A stretch of DNA of 64,000 nt from NCBI RefSeq assembly GCF_013375935.1, contig NZ_CP056117.1:2790001-2854000 (forward strand), written 5' to 3'. This document shows, piece by piece, positions 22,301 to 30,909 of the stretch. Position numbers and translations under genes: made by a program. The notes beneath the pieces are model-generated. The model was given only the letters and a program-made list of their open reading frames with translations. It was not told where the DNA came from and ran no database searches. The DNA comes from Enterobacter cloacae. GTDB lineage: Bacteria; Pseudomonadota; Gammaproteobacteria; Enterobacterales; Enterobacteriaceae. How positions within the stretch are numbered: position 1 is the stretch's first letter; each line of letters opens with the position of its first letter.

Positions 22301-22457
22301 CCGGGTAGTGGGTGACCACCACCGCCGTTTTGATGGTAAATGCGGGATCTTCCAGCCTGCCGATATTCAGCAGGGCAAACACGCCGCCAACGCCCAGCAG
22401 CAGAATAGTCAGCCAGACGCGAACCGGGTTGTTGATAAACTGACGAGTGATATCCAT
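19395..22457 (-). CDS. RND-family efflux permease (HAE1-type, TriC-like)
   Basis: A 1020-residue inner-membrane proton-driven pump with the duplicated RND layout: twelve transmembrane helices and two large periplasmic loops (about residues 35-330 and 545-855). The proton-relay aspartate region LVDNAIVIVEG is at 401-410 (Asp402). It resembles TriC/VexF-type HAE1 permeases rather than AcrB. The ATG overlaps the adaptor stop by one base (TAATG). No outer-membrane channel gene is adjacent, so it probably uses TolC. Confidence 0.92.
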   Translation of the reverse strand: MDITRQFINNPVRVWLTILLLGVGGVFALLNIGRLEDPAFTIKTAVVVTHYPGASAQQVEEEVTLPLENALQQLPYLDNVSSISSSGLSQITINIASRYHSNDLPQIWDELRRRVGDAARQFPPGVVTPFVNDDFGDVFGFFFAISGDEFSNPELVRYAEQLRRELVLVPGVGKVAIGGAISQQINVDISLSKMAARGITLNQLSALLGRLNVVSSAGDIPAGTESIRLHPTGEFENIDELADLIISPSGTGATTRLRDIATLSRGLNASPPGIYHANGRKAVTMGVSFIPGVNVIDVGHALEVKLQQMSAEKPAGIHIDLFYDQAAEVGHSVNGFIVNFLMALAIVVGVLLIFMGLRSGIIIAFSLALNVLGTLLFMYLWGIELQRISLGALIIALSMLVDNAIVIVEGVLIARQQGSPLYGAINHIIRRSALPLLGATVIAILAFAPVGLSQDSTGEYCKSLFQVLLISLMLSWFSALTITPVLIKWWLFKHDAGPPKADETDPYDKRIYRLYQGLLSALLRRKAPTLIVMAALLAAAVWGFGSVRQNFFPSSSTPIFFVDLWLPYGTDIKWTEKMTGDIEKTINGQPGVETTVSTIGQGSMRFILTYSGQRQYSNYAQIMVRMDDRRTIPALARHVYEYIARHYPQVNASTKRVMFGPSGDSAIEVRIKGPDPDRLRLIASQVDDILARDPATDSVRNDWQNRSKVIRPQYVAALGRELGVDKQDVDNALEMNFSGSRAGLYREGSDLLPVVVRPPESERLDANHLNNVLVWSQTRQQYIPLSNVVSSFSLEWEDPLILRRDRSRVLTVQTDPDPLSQQTSGDILARVKPHVDALPLPHGYSIEWGGDAENSSEAQQGLFTTLPLGYLVMFAITVLMFSSLKNAVAIWLTVPLALIGVTPGFLITGIPFGFMALIGLLSLSGMLIRNGIVLVEEIEQQKAHKDQHDAIVCAATSRLRPILLTAFTTVLGLAPLLLDVFFQSMAVVIMFGLGFATILTLLVLPVIYACFHRKDKAEQQ

Positions 22458-23542
22458 TACAGTCCCCGTTCACGCGTCCAGATGCGAACCGGCTGGTTGG
22501 CATGCAATTCCCCCACGCCCGCGGCCACCACGCGCTCGCCGGCATGAAGTCCGCGCGTGATCACCACTCCCTCGGTGCTGACCTGGCCCACGCTGACCTT
22601 GCGATCTTCCAGGTGCAACGCATCGCCCTCACCCTTGACCACCCAGACGTGCGGCTCATTGCGCGGGCTGTTATCGGGGTTAAAGACCGCCTCAACCGGC
22701 ACCACCAGCGCCTGAGTGCCCACCCCCGCGGGAAGGTTGGTTAGATTGACGGTGACCGTCCCGCTGACGCCCCCCACGGCGGGAAAATCGTCCGGCCGGG
22801 GCATGGTTAAAATTACCTGCCAGGTCAGGGTATTGCTGTCGCTGCTGCCCGAGTGCTCTTTGTAGACAGCGGTAAATTCGCGGTCGGGCAGGGCGTTAAT
22901 CCTCACGACCGGGCGATACTGCATATTGCGGATATCGAAGGTTCTGAACAGATTCTCAGGAATGCTGAACACCACGTCCAGCGTGTCCGTGCGGGTCAGC
23001 GTGACGACGGGCTGGCCTGCTGAAACGACCTGATGGTTTCGCACGTGCACGCTGGCCGCAGTCCCGCTAAAGGGGGCGACGAGCGTCATCTGGCTTAATT
23101 CTTCGCGGGCAATCTGTAGCGCGGCGTTTGCGGAGTCGCGCTGCGCGCGCTGAACGTCCATCTCGGCCTTCGAAATGGCCTGGCGTCCCGCCAGCGTCTG
23201 GAAGCGGTCGAACTGCCGCTGGGCCAGCGTCGCCGCCGTTTGCCTGTCGTTCAGGCGCTGCTGCGCCTCGCGGGCGTTGAGCCTGGCGAGCGGTTGCCCC
23301 TGCCTGATGACGGCGCCCTGGCGAATATCGAGCGCCTCAATCTGCCCGGGACGCTTGAAGGCCAGATCCGTGGCGTCGCCGGATTCAATGCGGGCGGGGA
23401 AAACCCGCTGCTGCGCGCTGCCGGCTTCAGCCACCTCCGCGACCTTTACCATTTTGGGCAGGGGAGCGGCGGGATCGGGTCTGGAGTCGCACGCCGTCAG
23501 CAGCAGTAACGCGACGGGCAGAAAAGAGACGTAACGTTTCAC
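22457..23542 (-). CDS. RND efflux periplasmic adaptor lipoprotein (membrane fusion protein)
   Basis: A 361-residue HlyD/AcrA-type adaptor. The lipobox LLTAC gives a lipidated Cys18; then come a barrel-sandwich half-domain, a coiled-coil hairpin (about residues 95-150), a second lipoyl half (about 155-185) and a beta-barrel. It would bridge the permease encoded directly downstream (one-base overlap) to an outer-membrane channel. Confidence 0.92.
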   Translation of the reverse strand: MKRYVSFLPVALLLLTACDSRPDPAAPLPKMVKVAEVAEAGSAQQRVFPARIESGDATDLAFKRPGQIEALDIRQGAVIRQGQPLARLNAREAQQRLNDRQTAATLAQRQFDRFQTLAGRQAISKAEMDVQRAQRDSANAALQIAREELSQMTLVAPFSGTAASVHVRNHQVVSAGQPVVTLTRTDTLDVVFSIPENLFRTFDIRNMQYRPVVRINALPDREFTAVYKEHSGSSDSNTLTWQVILTMPRPDDFPAVGGVSGTVTVNLTNLPAGVGTQALVVPVEAVFNPDNSPRNEPHVWVVKGEGDALHLEDRKVSVGQVSTEGVVITRGLHAGERVVAAGVGELHANQPVRIWTRERGL

Positions 23543-23554
23543 GGTATACCCCTG

Positions 23555-23568
23555 AAAATAATTATTTT
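23555..23568. repeat. Perfect 14-bp AT palindrome upstream of the adaptor gene
   Basis: AAAATAATTATTTT lies between the 36-codon gene and the adaptor start, about 12 bases before the adaptor ATG. It may be an operator or simply AT-rich leader sequence. Confidence 0.4.
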
Positions 23569-23594
23569 ATTTCGCCATCAATGCTGAGGCGGCA

Positions 23595-23705
23595 TTATTC
23601 TGCCAGGGCCGAGACGACCGCATAGGTAAATAAGCCGATTGCCGTGCTGGCGATAATGGCAAGCGCGATAAACAAACCAAGTCGAATCAGGCTTAAACCG
23701 TACAT
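23595..23705 (-). CDS. Small single-pass membrane protein (36 aa) ahead of an RND operon
   Basis: A 36-codon frame starts MYGLSLIRLGLF, is almost entirely hydrophobic over residues 5-34 (one transmembrane helix) and ends SALAE. The ATG is preceded by GGAGGA four bases upstream. The stop lies 52 bases before the adaptor gene on the same strand. I do not recognise it. Position and architecture recall AcrZ, the small partner of AcrB, but there is no clear sequence match. The overlapping 66-codon frame has no such features. Confidence 0.6.
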   Translation of the reverse strand: MYGLSLIRLGLFIALAIIASTAIGLFTYAVVSALAE

Positions 23706-24011
23706 GCATTCCTCCATGAGGTGGAAGGTGGCGCGGGATAAATATCAGTGAGCGCGTTGCGTGCCTGACTATGAGCATAGTCGGTGAATAAATAAATGTT
23801 AAATAACCATTATTAGCGGCGTGTCGCCTTCGGGCTGAACGTTAGTAACAAAAGCTGGTTCGCTTTGAATAACATCCTGATATTCCTGTGCTACGTTTAA
23901 TAGCATTCATCCCTTTTTTCTCTAAACGTCATTCACGCGTATACCCCTGCGCGTTATGCGATCTCTCCTGGTTCACACACCGTCGTGTTGGTCATAAAAA
24001 GGATGCTCGGT
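23706..24011. other. Divergent intergenic region, RND operon / usp
   Basis: 306 bases without a gene between the leftward small-protein/RND operon and the rightward universal stress gene. It contains a perfect 7-bp inverted repeat GACTATG-AG-CATAGTC at 23767-23782, about 60 bases upstream of the small ORF start, a candidate operator. The rest is AT-rich (around 23785-23815) with no tRNA or hairpin-terminator features that I can see. Confidence 0.5.
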
Positions 24012-24443
24012 ATGTATAAAAATATTCTGGTTCCGGTGGACGTCTATGAGACAACCCTCTCTGACAAAGCGCTTCAGCACGCTCAGTTCCTGGCGCAAAG
24101 CGCGTCGGGTGAAATCCACCTGCTGCACGTTATGCCAAAGTTTTCCGCTGAACTGACGCGCGGCTTTATTGCAGATGCAAGAAAGATGGATGAATATATG
24201 ATTAATAACGCTAAAGAAAAGCTTGCCGCGCTGGTAAAAAAAGTCAACCTGCCGGAAGCCCACGTCCATCTCCACGTTCGCAGCGGAAATATTCGTGATG
24301 AGGTAATAAAGCTGGCGGATGAACTTAACGCCGGAGCGATAATTGTGGGGTCGCGCAATCCTAATATTCAAACCCACTTATTAGGATCTGAGGCGGCGAG
24401 TATCGTTCGTTACGCGCATGTTCCTGTTTTCGTTATTCGTTAA
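24012..24443 (+). CDS. Universal stress protein, UspF/UspG type
   Basis: A 143-residue UspA-superfamily protein closest by eye to E. coli UspG: MYKNILVPVDV start, an HLLHVMP strand, and the ATP-binding signature GSRNPNIQTHLLGSEAASIVRYA near the C-terminus. It is separated by 46 bases from the P-type ATPase downstream, so the two are probably cotranscribed. The ATG at 24012 is used because the family begins MYK; the open frame extends nine codons upstream. Confidence 0.9.
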   Translation: MYKNILVPVDVYETTLSDKALQHAQFLAQSASGEIHLLHVMPKFSAELTRGFIADARKMDEYMINNAKEKLAALVKKVNLPEAHVHLHVRSGNIRDEVIKLADELNAGAIIVGSRNPNIQTHLLGSEAASIVRYAHVPVFVIR

Positions 24444-24489
24444 TGGCGTGAAGCAAGGTGATTTCTGAAAAGAACCCGAGGAAGGAACG

Positions 24490-27183
24490 ATGAAAACAGA
24501 AAAACCTCACCGTCCGTATTATCAACAGACCGTTGAAGAAACCCTGACAAATATACAATCCAGCCCCGACGGACTTAGCCGTACGGAAGCCACCGCCAGG
24601 CTGGAACAATACGGTGAAAACGCGCTGCCGCAAAAAGCGGGTAAACCCGGCTGGCTGCGCTTTTTAGCTCATTTTAACGATGTCCTTATTTATGTTCTGC
24701 TGGCGGCGGCGCTGCTGAAGCTGATAATGGGACACTGGGTAGATATGTTTGTCATTCTCGGGGTCGCCGTCATTAACGCCCTGATCGGCCATATTCAGGA
24801 GAGCAACGCGGAGAAATCGCTGCAAAGCATTCGCAATATGCTCTCCAGCGAGGCGGTGGTCATCAGGCAGGGCAGCCATGAAACCATTCCCACCACGGCG
24901 CTGGTGCCGGGAGACGTTGTGGTAATACGCGCCGGGGACCGCATTCCCGCCGACCTTCGCGTGATAGAGGCCCACAACCTGCGGGTAGAAGAGGCTATCC
25001 TCACCGGCGAATCCACCGTCGTGGAGAAAAGCAGCGATGCGCTCAGCGGCGAACTGCCGTTAGGCGACCGTTACAATCTGCTTTATTCCGGCACCACGGT
25101 CAGCTCCGGCGGGGGGAAAGGGCTGGTGGTGGCGACCGGCGGCGAGACCGAGCTCGGCCACATCAACCAGATGATGTCGGACATCGAAAAGCACCGTACC
25201 CCGCTGATGGTGCAAATGGACAGGCTCGGCAAGACCATTTTCATCACCATTCTGGTGATGATGGTGGCGCTGTTTGTTTTCAGCCTCATCTTCAGGGATA
25301 TGCCCGTTTCAGAGCTGGTGCTGTCGTTGATAAGCCTGGCGGTGGCGGCGGTGCCGGAAGGATTACCGGCCATTATCTCGATTATCCTCTCGCTGGGCGT
25401 TCAGGCGATGGCGCGGCGCAAGGCGATTATTCGCAAGCTGCCCACCGTGGAAACGCTGGGGGCGATGACGGTCATCTGCTCGGACAAAACCGGCACCCTG
25501 ACGATGAACGAAATGACGGTAAAAGCGGTCATCACCGCGGACATCACCTATCGCGTGGAGGGGGACAGCTACGAGCCGGTGGGGAATATTCACCCTGTTG
25601 ACGACCCGACGCCAGCGAGCGTGGCCCGGGGCTCGGTGCTGGAGCGCTATCTCCGCACCGTCGATCTCTGTAATGACAGCCAGCTGATCAAAGATGAGCA
25701 GGGGCTGTGGAAAATCACGGGCGGCCCGACCGAGGGTGCGCTGAAGGTGCTGGCGGCGAAAATCCCGCTGCCTGCCGTCGATTCTGAGCTGCGCGGTAAA
25801 ATCCCCTTTGATTCGCAGTACAAGTACATGTCCACCCTGTATCGTCTTGGCGACGAAGAGGTGATACTGATCACCGGCGCGCCGGACGTGCTTTTCCGCC
25901 TTTGCCAGCAGCAGCAGACGAACCGCGGGCTGGAGCCGTTCAATCAGCCCTACTGGGAAGAGAAAATTGAAGCGTATGCCCGTGAAGGGCTGCGCATGGT
26001 GGCGGCGGCCTGGAAACCTGCCGCCAGCGGCCAGCGCGAGCTGGAGCATGCGGATTTGCAGGAGGGCGTTATTCTGCTCGGTATCGCCGGCATGATGGAT
26101 CCGCCGCGTCCGGAGGCCATTACGGCCATTGCCGACTGCCTGCAGGCGGGGATTCGCGTGAAGATGATTACCGGCGATCATCCGCAAACGGCAATGAGTA
26201 TTGGCCAGATGCTGGGCATCGGTAACGCCGCGAGCGCCATCACGGGACGCGAGCTGGAGGCCATGGACGACCAGCAGCTGAGCGAGGCGGCGCAGAAATA
26301 CGATATTTTTGCGCGCACCAGCCCGGAAGATAAATTCCGCCTGGTGCAGGCGCTGCAAAGTAAGCAGGAAGTGGTGGGGATGACCGGGGACGGCGTGAAC
26401 GATGCTCCGGCGCTGAAGCGGGCGGATGTCGGCATCGCAATGGGCATCAAAGGAACTGAAGTCACCAAAGAAGCCGCCGACATGGTGCTAACGGATGATA
26501 ACTTCGCCACCATCGCCAGGGCGGTGCACGAGGGGCGTCGGGTCTACGACAACCTGAAGAAGACCATTCTGTTTGTGATCCCAAGCAACATCGCCCAGGC
26601 GTTGCTGATCATTATTGCCCTGCTGGCGGGGAACCTGATCCCCTTAACGCCCGTGCTGATCCTCTGGATGAACATGGCGACGTCGGCAACGCTGTCGTTT
26701 GGCCTGGCGTTTGAAGCCGGCGAGAAGGACATCATGCACCGGCCGCCGCGGAAGTCGAATCTGCACGTCATGGACGGTTTCGCCATCTGGCGGGTGGCGT
26801 TTGTCGGCCTGATGATTGCCATCAGCGCCTTTGTGCTGGAGGCCTGGCTGCAGCCGCGCGGTTATTCGCCGGAATTCATCCGCACCGTGCTGCTGCAAAT
26901 GCTGGTGACGGCCCAGTGGTTCTACATGCTCAACTGCCGCGTCACCGACGGTTTCTCCCTGAGCAAAGGTCTGCTGGCCAATAAGGGAATATGGATTGTC
27001 AGCGGCGTGCTGCTGATGCTTCAGCTTCTGATCGTCTATGCACCGTTTATGCAGATGCTGTTCGGTACCGAAGCGCTGCCGTTCCGCTACTGGATCATTA
27101 CCTTCCTGATTGGGTTTGCGATGTTCATGATTGTCGAAGCGGAAAAAGTCCTTACCCGGAAGTGGCGCACGCCAAAAGCATAG
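24490..27183 (+). CDS. P2-type cation-transporting ATPase
   Basis: An 897-residue P-type ATPase. An N-terminal cation-ATPase domain (1-~75) precedes the actuator TGES near residue 175, the PEGLP transport motif at 289-293, phosphorylation site DKTGTLT (Asp332), nucleotide-binding domain, hinge TGDGVND (632-638) and six C-terminal helices. The layout matches PacL/PMA1-like P2 ATPases that move Ca2+ or other cations out of the cytoplasm; the ion cannot be read from sequence. Pairing with Usp suggests a stress-linked ion pump. Confidence 0.92.
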   Translation: MKTEKPHRPYYQQTVEETLTNIQSSPDGLSRTEATARLEQYGENALPQKAGKPGWLRFLAHFNDVLIYVLLAAALLKLIMGHWVDMFVILGVAVINALIGHIQESNAEKSLQSIRNMLSSEAVVIRQGSHETIPTTALVPGDVVVIRAGDRIPADLRVIEAHNLRVEEAILTGESTVVEKSSDALSGELPLGDRYNLLYSGTTVSSGGGKGLVVATGGETELGHINQMMSDIEKHRTPLMVQMDRLGKTIFITILVMMVALFVFSLIFRDMPVSELVLSLISLAVAAVPEGLPAIISIILSLGVQAMARRKAIIRKLPTVETLGAMTVICSDKTGTLTMNEMTVKAVITADITYRVEGDSYEPVGNIHPVDDPTPASVARGSVLERYLRTVDLCNDSQLIKDEQGLWKITGGPTEGALKVLAAKIPLPAVDSELRGKIPFDSQYKYMSTLYRLGDEEVILITGAPDVLFRLCQQQQTNRGLEPFNQPYWEEKIEAYAREGLRMVAAAWKPAASGQRELEHADLQEGVILLGIAGMMDPPRPEAITAIADCLQAGIRVKMITGDHPQTAMSIGQMLGIGNAASAITGRELEAMDDQQLSEAAQKYDIFARTSPEDKFRLVQALQSKQEVVGMTGDGVNDAPALKRADVGIAMGIKGTEVTKEAADMVLTDDNFATIARAVHEGRRVYDNLKKTILFVIPSNIAQALLIIIALLAGNLIPLTPVLILWMNMATSATLSFGLAFEAGEKDIMHRPPRKSNLHVMDGFAIWRVAFVGLMIAISAFVLEAWLQPRGYSPEFIRTVLLQMLVTAQWFYMLNCRVTDGFSLSKGLLANKGIWIVSGVLLMLQLLIVYAPFMQMLFGTEALPFRYWIITFLIGFAMFMIVEAEKVLTRKWRTPKA

Positions 27184-27198
27184 CTATGCAAGTAAGAT

Positions 27199-27228
27199 AA
27201 GCCTGCCCACCGGCAGGCTTTCTCTTTT
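27199..27228 (+). terminator. Terminator after the P-type ATPase
   Basis: A perfect 9-bp stem AAGCCTGCC / GGCAGGCTT, CACC loop, followed by TCTCTTTT. It separates the Usp-ATPase unit from ldtA, which therefore needs its own promoter or read-through. Confidence 0.85.
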
Positions 27229-27246
27229 AACCGAGCACAGAACATT

Positions 27247-28143
27247 ATGATTCGATTTGCCTCGTTCGTTTTTACGCTTTGTTCCCTGGCGCCCGCGGCG
27301 TTTGCCGTAACCTATCCGCTCCCCCCAGAAGGAAGCCGGCTGGTGGGGGCACCCGTCACCGTTACCGTGCCCGAGGGCAATACCCTGCCGCTCGAAGCCT
27401 TCGCGGCGCAGCACGGGCAGGGGCTGAGCAATATGCTGGAAGCTAACCCCGGGGTCGATCCGTTTTTGCCCCGAGCCGGAACGCGGCTGGTGGTGCCGCA
27501 GCAGCTGATTCTGCCGCCAACGGTGCGTGAGGGGATCGTGGTGAACGTGGCGGAAATGCGCCTTTACTATTATCCACCCGACGGCAACACGGTGGAGGTG
27601 CTGCCTGTCGGCATCGGCCAGGCCGGACGCGAAACGCCGCGTAACTGGGTAACCGCCGTGGAGCGTAAGCAGGAAGGCCCAACCTGGTCACCTACGCCCA
27701 ACACGCGTCGCGCTTACGCGAAAGAGGGCAAAACCCTGCCCGCGTTCGTACCCGCGGGGCCGGATAATCCGATGGGGTTGTATGCCATCTATATTGGCAG
27801 GCTGTATGCCATTCACGGCACCAACTCGAATTTCGGCATCGGGCTGCGCGTCAGCCAGGGATGCATTCGCCTGCGCAATGAGGACATCAAATACCTGTTT
27901 GATAACGTCCCGGTGGGCACGCGGGTACAGCTTATCGATATGCCCGTAAAGGTCACCACGGAGCCGGACGGTAGCCGCTGGGTAGAAGTGCACGAGCCGC
28001 TTTCGCGCAATCGCGCCGAATATGAGTCCACGAATAAGGTTCCGCTGCCCATAACCGCCGCGCTGCGGGCGCAGCTCGTTAGCGATGGCGCGCAGGCCGA
28101 ACTGGAGCGGCGGTCGGGGATGCCGGTGAAGATCGGCATGTGA
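27247..28143 (+). CDS. ldtA: L,D-transpeptidase LdtA (ErfK)
   Basis: A 298-residue periplasmic YkuD-domain enzyme that attaches Braun lipoprotein to peptidoglycan. A signal peptide ends near AAFA; a LysM-like segment follows, then the catalytic YkuD motif with His190 and SQGCIRLRN containing Cys206. It is collinear with E. coli LdtA, and its position between core genes and nac is as in E. coli. The SD is weak. Confidence 0.95.
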   Translation: MIRFASFVFTLCSLAPAAFAVTYPLPPEGSRLVGAPVTVTVPEGNTLPLEAFAAQHGQGLSNMLEANPGVDPFLPRAGTRLVVPQQLILPPTVREGIVVNVAEMRLYYYPPDGNTVEVLPVGIGQAGRETPRNWVTAVERKQEGPTWSPTPNTRRAYAKEGKTLPAFVPAGPDNPMGLYAIYIGRLYAIHGTNSNFGIGLRVSQGCIRLRNEDIKYLFDNVPVGTRVQLIDMPVKVTTEPDGSRWVEVHEPLSRNRAEYESTNKVPLPITAALRAQLVSDGAQAELERRSGMPVKIGM

Positions 28144-28187
28144 GGATAGTTCGACGGGCGGCTGCGACAGCGCAAATGCAGAAAAGC

Positions 28188-28215
28188 AAAAAGCCTGCTT
28201 TAAAAGCAGGCTTTT
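28188..28215 (-). terminator. Terminator of tRNA-Asn copy 3
   Basis: The AAAAGCCTGCTTT / AAAGCAGGCTTTT hairpin, nearly identical to that at copy 4, lies just after the tRNA 3' end on the minus strand. It may also end the converging ldtA transcript. Confidence 0.9.
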
Positions 28216-28221
28216 CAAATT

Positions 28222-28297
28222 TGGCTCCTCTGACTGGACTCGAACCAGTGACATACGGATTAACAGTCCGCCGTTCTACCGACTGAACTACAGAGGA
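28222..28297 (-). tRNA. tRNA-Asn (GTT), copy 3
   Basis: Identical 76-nt tRNA with GTT anticodon and encoded CCA, located between ldtA and nac, the E. coli asnV position. Confidence 0.99.
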
Positions 28298-28315
28298 ATC
28301 GTGTGAACGGGGCGC

Positions 28316-28344
28316 ATATTATCGACCCGCGTACGCCTTGTCAA
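28316..28344 (-). promoter_or_regulatory. Promoter of tRNA-Asn copy 3
   Basis: On the minus strand, TTGACA (28339-28344), 17 bases, TAATAT (28316-28321), then a GC-rich discriminator GCGCCCCG. Confidence 0.85.
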
Positions 28345-28411
28345 AGGATGGATCGCCGTCTTTCGATCGTTTGCTGACAAAAACAGCAAAGTGACGATTT
28401 TGCCAACGTAA

Positions 28412-28428
28412 TGCACCATTTTTGTGCA
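28412..28428. promoter_or_regulatory. NtrC-binding site upstream of nac
   Basis: TGCACCATTTTTGTGCA is a 17-bp near-perfect match to the NtrC dyad (TGCACC-N5-GGTGCA). It lies about 130 bases upstream of the sigma-54 promoter, a normal enhancer distance. Confidence 0.85.
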
Positions 28429-28545
28429 GATATACCCCGAATGGGGCAGATCGGAAACCGTTGCCTGCGCCTGAAAAAGGGCTTCAGCGATTGGCTTTCC
28501 TTATTTTCAGCCGCTTAGCGACGATATCGGACCATCTGCAAAAAC

Positions 28546-28561
28546 TGGCATTCATATTGCA
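28546..28561 (+). promoter_or_regulatory. Sigma-54 promoter of nac
   Basis: TGGCAT-N5-TTGCA matches the -24/-12 consensus TGGCAC-N5-TTGCA with one mismatch and correct GG-GC spacing, 57 bases before the nac start. It implies NtrC/RpoN control under nitrogen limitation. Confidence 0.9.
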
Positions 28562-28617
28562 AAACCTGTTCAACAACACAGCCGTTAGCGGCACGGTATT
28601 TTCGAACAGGGGGCAAC

Positions 28618-29535
28618 ATGAACTTAAGACGACTGAAATACTTCGTAAAAATCGTCGATATCGGCAGCCTGACGCAGGCAGCTGAAGTGCTGCACATCGC
28701 GCAGCCTGCGCTGAGCCAGCAGGTCGCGACTCTGGAAGGCGAATTGAACCAGCAGCTGTTGATCCGCACCAAGCGCGGCGTAACGCCTACTGAAGCAGGT
28801 AAAATTTTATATACCCACGCCCGCACCATCCTGCGCCAGTGTGAACAGGCGCAGCTGGCCGTTCACAACGTTGGTCAGACCCTGAGCGGGCATGTCTCCA
28901 TCGGGCTGGCACCGGGTACGGCCGCATCGTCCGTCACCATGCCGCTGCTTCAGGCGGTGCGCGCAGAGCTGCCGGAAGTGCTGGTTTACCTGCATGAGAA
29001 CAGCGGTGCCGTCCTGAATGACAAACTGCTCAGCGGCCAGCTGGACATGGCGGTACTCTACGATCGCTCACCGGTTGCCGGGATCACCAGCCAGCCGCTG
29101 CTGAAGGAAGACCTCTATCTGGTCGGTACCCGTGACTGCCCGGGGCAGAGCATTGATTTAACGGCCGTGGCGGAGATGAACCTGTTCCTGCCGCGTGACT
29201 ACAGCGCGGTGCGCGTGCGCGTCGATGAAGCGTTCTCGCTGCGCCGCCTCACGGCGAAAATTATCGGTGAGATTGATTCCATCTCCACGCTGACTGCCGC
29301 CATTGCCAGCGGGATGGGCGTGACGGTACTGCCCGAGTCCGCCGCACGTTCGCTGTGCAGCGCGGCGAACGGCTGGATGGCCCGCATCACCACGCCGTCC
29401 ATGAGCCTGCCGCTGTCCCTGAACATGTCCGCGCGCGGTTCGCTTTCTCCGCAGGCGCAGGCGGTGAAAGAGATCCTGATGTCTCTGGTCAGCAAGCCAT
29501 CGCTGGAAAATCGAGAGCTGCAGCTCGTCAGCTGA
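28618..29535 (+). CDS. nac: Nitrogen assimilation control LysR regulator Nac
   Basis: A 305-residue LysR protein with an N-terminal HTH (LTQAAEVLHIAQPALSQQVATLE) and effector-like domain, collinear with enterobacterial Nac. It adapts sigma-70 promoters to nitrogen limitation and acts without a co-inducer. It is preceded by a sigma-54 promoter and NtrC dyad in a 320-bp region that also holds the promoter of tRNA-Asn copy 3. cbl follows 96 bases downstream on the same strand. Confidence 0.96.
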   Translation: MNLRRLKYFVKIVDIGSLTQAAEVLHIAQPALSQQVATLEGELNQQLLIRTKRGVTPTEAGKILYTHARTILRQCEQAQLAVHNVGQTLSGHVSIGLAPGTAASSVTMPLLQAVRAELPEVLVYLHENSGAVLNDKLLSGQLDMAVLYDRSPVAGITSQPLLKEDLYLVGTRDCPGQSIDLTAVAEMNLFLPRDYSAVRVRVDEAFSLRRLTAKIIGEIDSISTLTAAIASGMGVTVLPESAARSLCSAANGWMARITTPSMSLPLSLNMSARGSLSPQAQAVKEILMSLVSKPSLENRELQLVS

Positions 29536-29631
29536 TATTCCTGATAAGCATAAGATGCTGGTTTTTATTATTTGTTTTACAGCCCGGCTGACTCTAACAA
29601 TAGCGTTATGTCAGATGCGCCGGAGTGAATC

Positions 29632-30582
29632 GTGAATTTCCAGCAGCTTAAAATTATTCGTGAGGCGGCCAGGCGGGATTACAACCTGACCGAAGTCGCC
29701 AACATGCTTTACACCTCCCAGTCGGGCGTCAGCCGACACATCCGCGAGCTGGAAGAGGAGTTAGGCATTGAGATCTTCATCCGCCGCGGCAAGCGCCTGC
29801 TCGGCATGACGGAGCCCGGCAAGGCGCTGCTGACCATCGCCGAGCGCATACTCAACGAGGCCAGCAACGTGCGCCGGCTGGCGGATCTCTTTACCAGCGA
29901 TGCCTCCGGCGTGCTGACCATCGCCACCACCCATACGCAGGCGCGCTACAGCCTCCCGACGGTGATCAAAGCCTTTTGTGAGATCTTCCCGGACGTCCGT
30001 CTCGAGCTGATCCAGGGCACGCCGCAGGAAATCGAAGTGCTGCTGCATAACGGTGGGGCCGATATCGGCATTGCCAGTGAACGGCTGAGCAACGACCCGC
30101 TGCTGGTGGCTTTCCCGTGGTTCCGCTGGCATCACAGCCTGCTGTTGCCTGACGATCACCCGCTGAACCAGGTTTCGCCGCTGACGCTGGAAGAGATCGG
30201 TAAATGGCCGCTCATCACCTACCGGCAGGGCATAACCGGCCGCTCGCGCATTGATGAGGCGTTCAAGCGTAAAGGGCTCACGCCGGACGTGGTGCTGAGC
30301 GCGCAGGATTCCGACGTGATCAAAACCTACGTCGAGTTAGGGCTGGGGATTGGCCTGGTGGCGGAACAGTCCGGCGGCGAGCGTGAAGCCGGGAACCTGG
30401 TGCGTCTGGACACGCGCCATCTGTTCGACGCGAATACCGTCTGGCTGGGCCTGAAGCGCGGGCAGCTCCAGCGCAACTACGTGTGGCGATTTATTGAGTT
30501 GTGCAACGCCGGGCTCTCGGTAGACGAGATCAAACGTCAGGTGATGGAGCCGGAAGAAGTGGCGATTGATTATCAGATTTAA
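29632..30582 (+). CDS. cbl: CysB-like LysR regulator Cbl
   Basis: A 316-residue LysR regulator beginning MNFQQLKIIREAARRDYNLTEVA, the hallmark of the CysB/Cbl pair. In E. coli Cbl activates sulfonate/taurine utilisation genes during sulfate starvation. The nac-cbl order suggests possible cotranscription and a link between nitrogen and sulfur limitation. Start ATG? No: the codon at 29632 is GTG, preceded by CGGAG. Confidence 0.95.
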   Translation: MNFQQLKIIREAARRDYNLTEVANMLYTSQSGVSRHIRELEEELGIEIFIRRGKRLLGMTEPGKALLTIAERILNEASNVRRLADLFTSDASGVLTIATTHTQARYSLPTVIKAFCEIFPDVRLELIQGTPQEIEVLLHNGGADIGIASERLSNDPLLVAFPWFRWHHSLLLPDDHPLNQVSPLTLEEIGKWPLITYRQGITGRSRIDEAFKRKGLTPDVVLSAQDSDVIKTYVELGLGIGLVAEQSGGEREAGNLVRLDTRHLFDANTVWLGLKRGQLQRNYVWRFIELCNAGLSVDEIKRQVMEPEEVAIDYQI

Positions 30583-30661
30583 ATTTCCGCGCGCAGTCAG
30601 AGAGTTTGCTGGCCGGGTAGGGCATAGCCGTCATCTGGCAAATTAACCGAATGCAGAAAAG

Positions 30662-30690
30662 CAAAAAGCCTGCTTTAAAAGCAGGCTTTT
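30662..30690 (-). terminator. Terminator of tRNA-Asn copy 4
   Basis: Same hairpin as copy 3 (AAAAAGCCTGCTTT / AAAGCAGGCTTTT), on the 3' side of the tRNA and convergent with cbl. Confidence 0.9.
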
Positions 30691-30696
30691 CAAATT

Positions 30697-30772
30697 TGGC
30701 TCCTCTGACTGGACTCGAACCAGTGACATACGGATTAACAGTCCGCCGTTCTACCGACTGAACTACAGAGGA
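30697..30772 (-). tRNA. tRNA-Asn (GTT), copy 4
   Basis: Identical 76-nt tRNA with GTT anticodon and encoded CCA. The aerobactin locus begins on its 5' side. Confidence 0.99.
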
Positions 30773-30790
30773 ATCGTGTGAACGAGGCGA

Positions 30791-30819
30791 ATATTATCGA
30801 CCTGCGTGCGCCTTGTCAA
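30791..30819 (-). promoter_or_regulatory. Promoter of tRNA-Asn copy 4
   Basis: On the minus strand, TTGACA (30814-30819), 17-base spacer, TAATAT (30791-30796). The discriminator TCGCCTCG is slightly less GC-rich than in copies 2 and 3. Confidence 0.85.
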
Positions 30820-30909
30820 AGGGGAAAACGGCGTTTTTGTTCGTTTGCCGACAATTTCAGCAAACCGATGATTTAATAGCAAATTTGCTTTCAAATTGCA
30901 CAGCAGGCT

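Noticed and set aside
23578..23778. 66-codon minus-strand frame overlapping the small membrane ORF
   Set aside because: Composition looks random, and the 36-codon frame has the better SD and a clear transmembrane helix.
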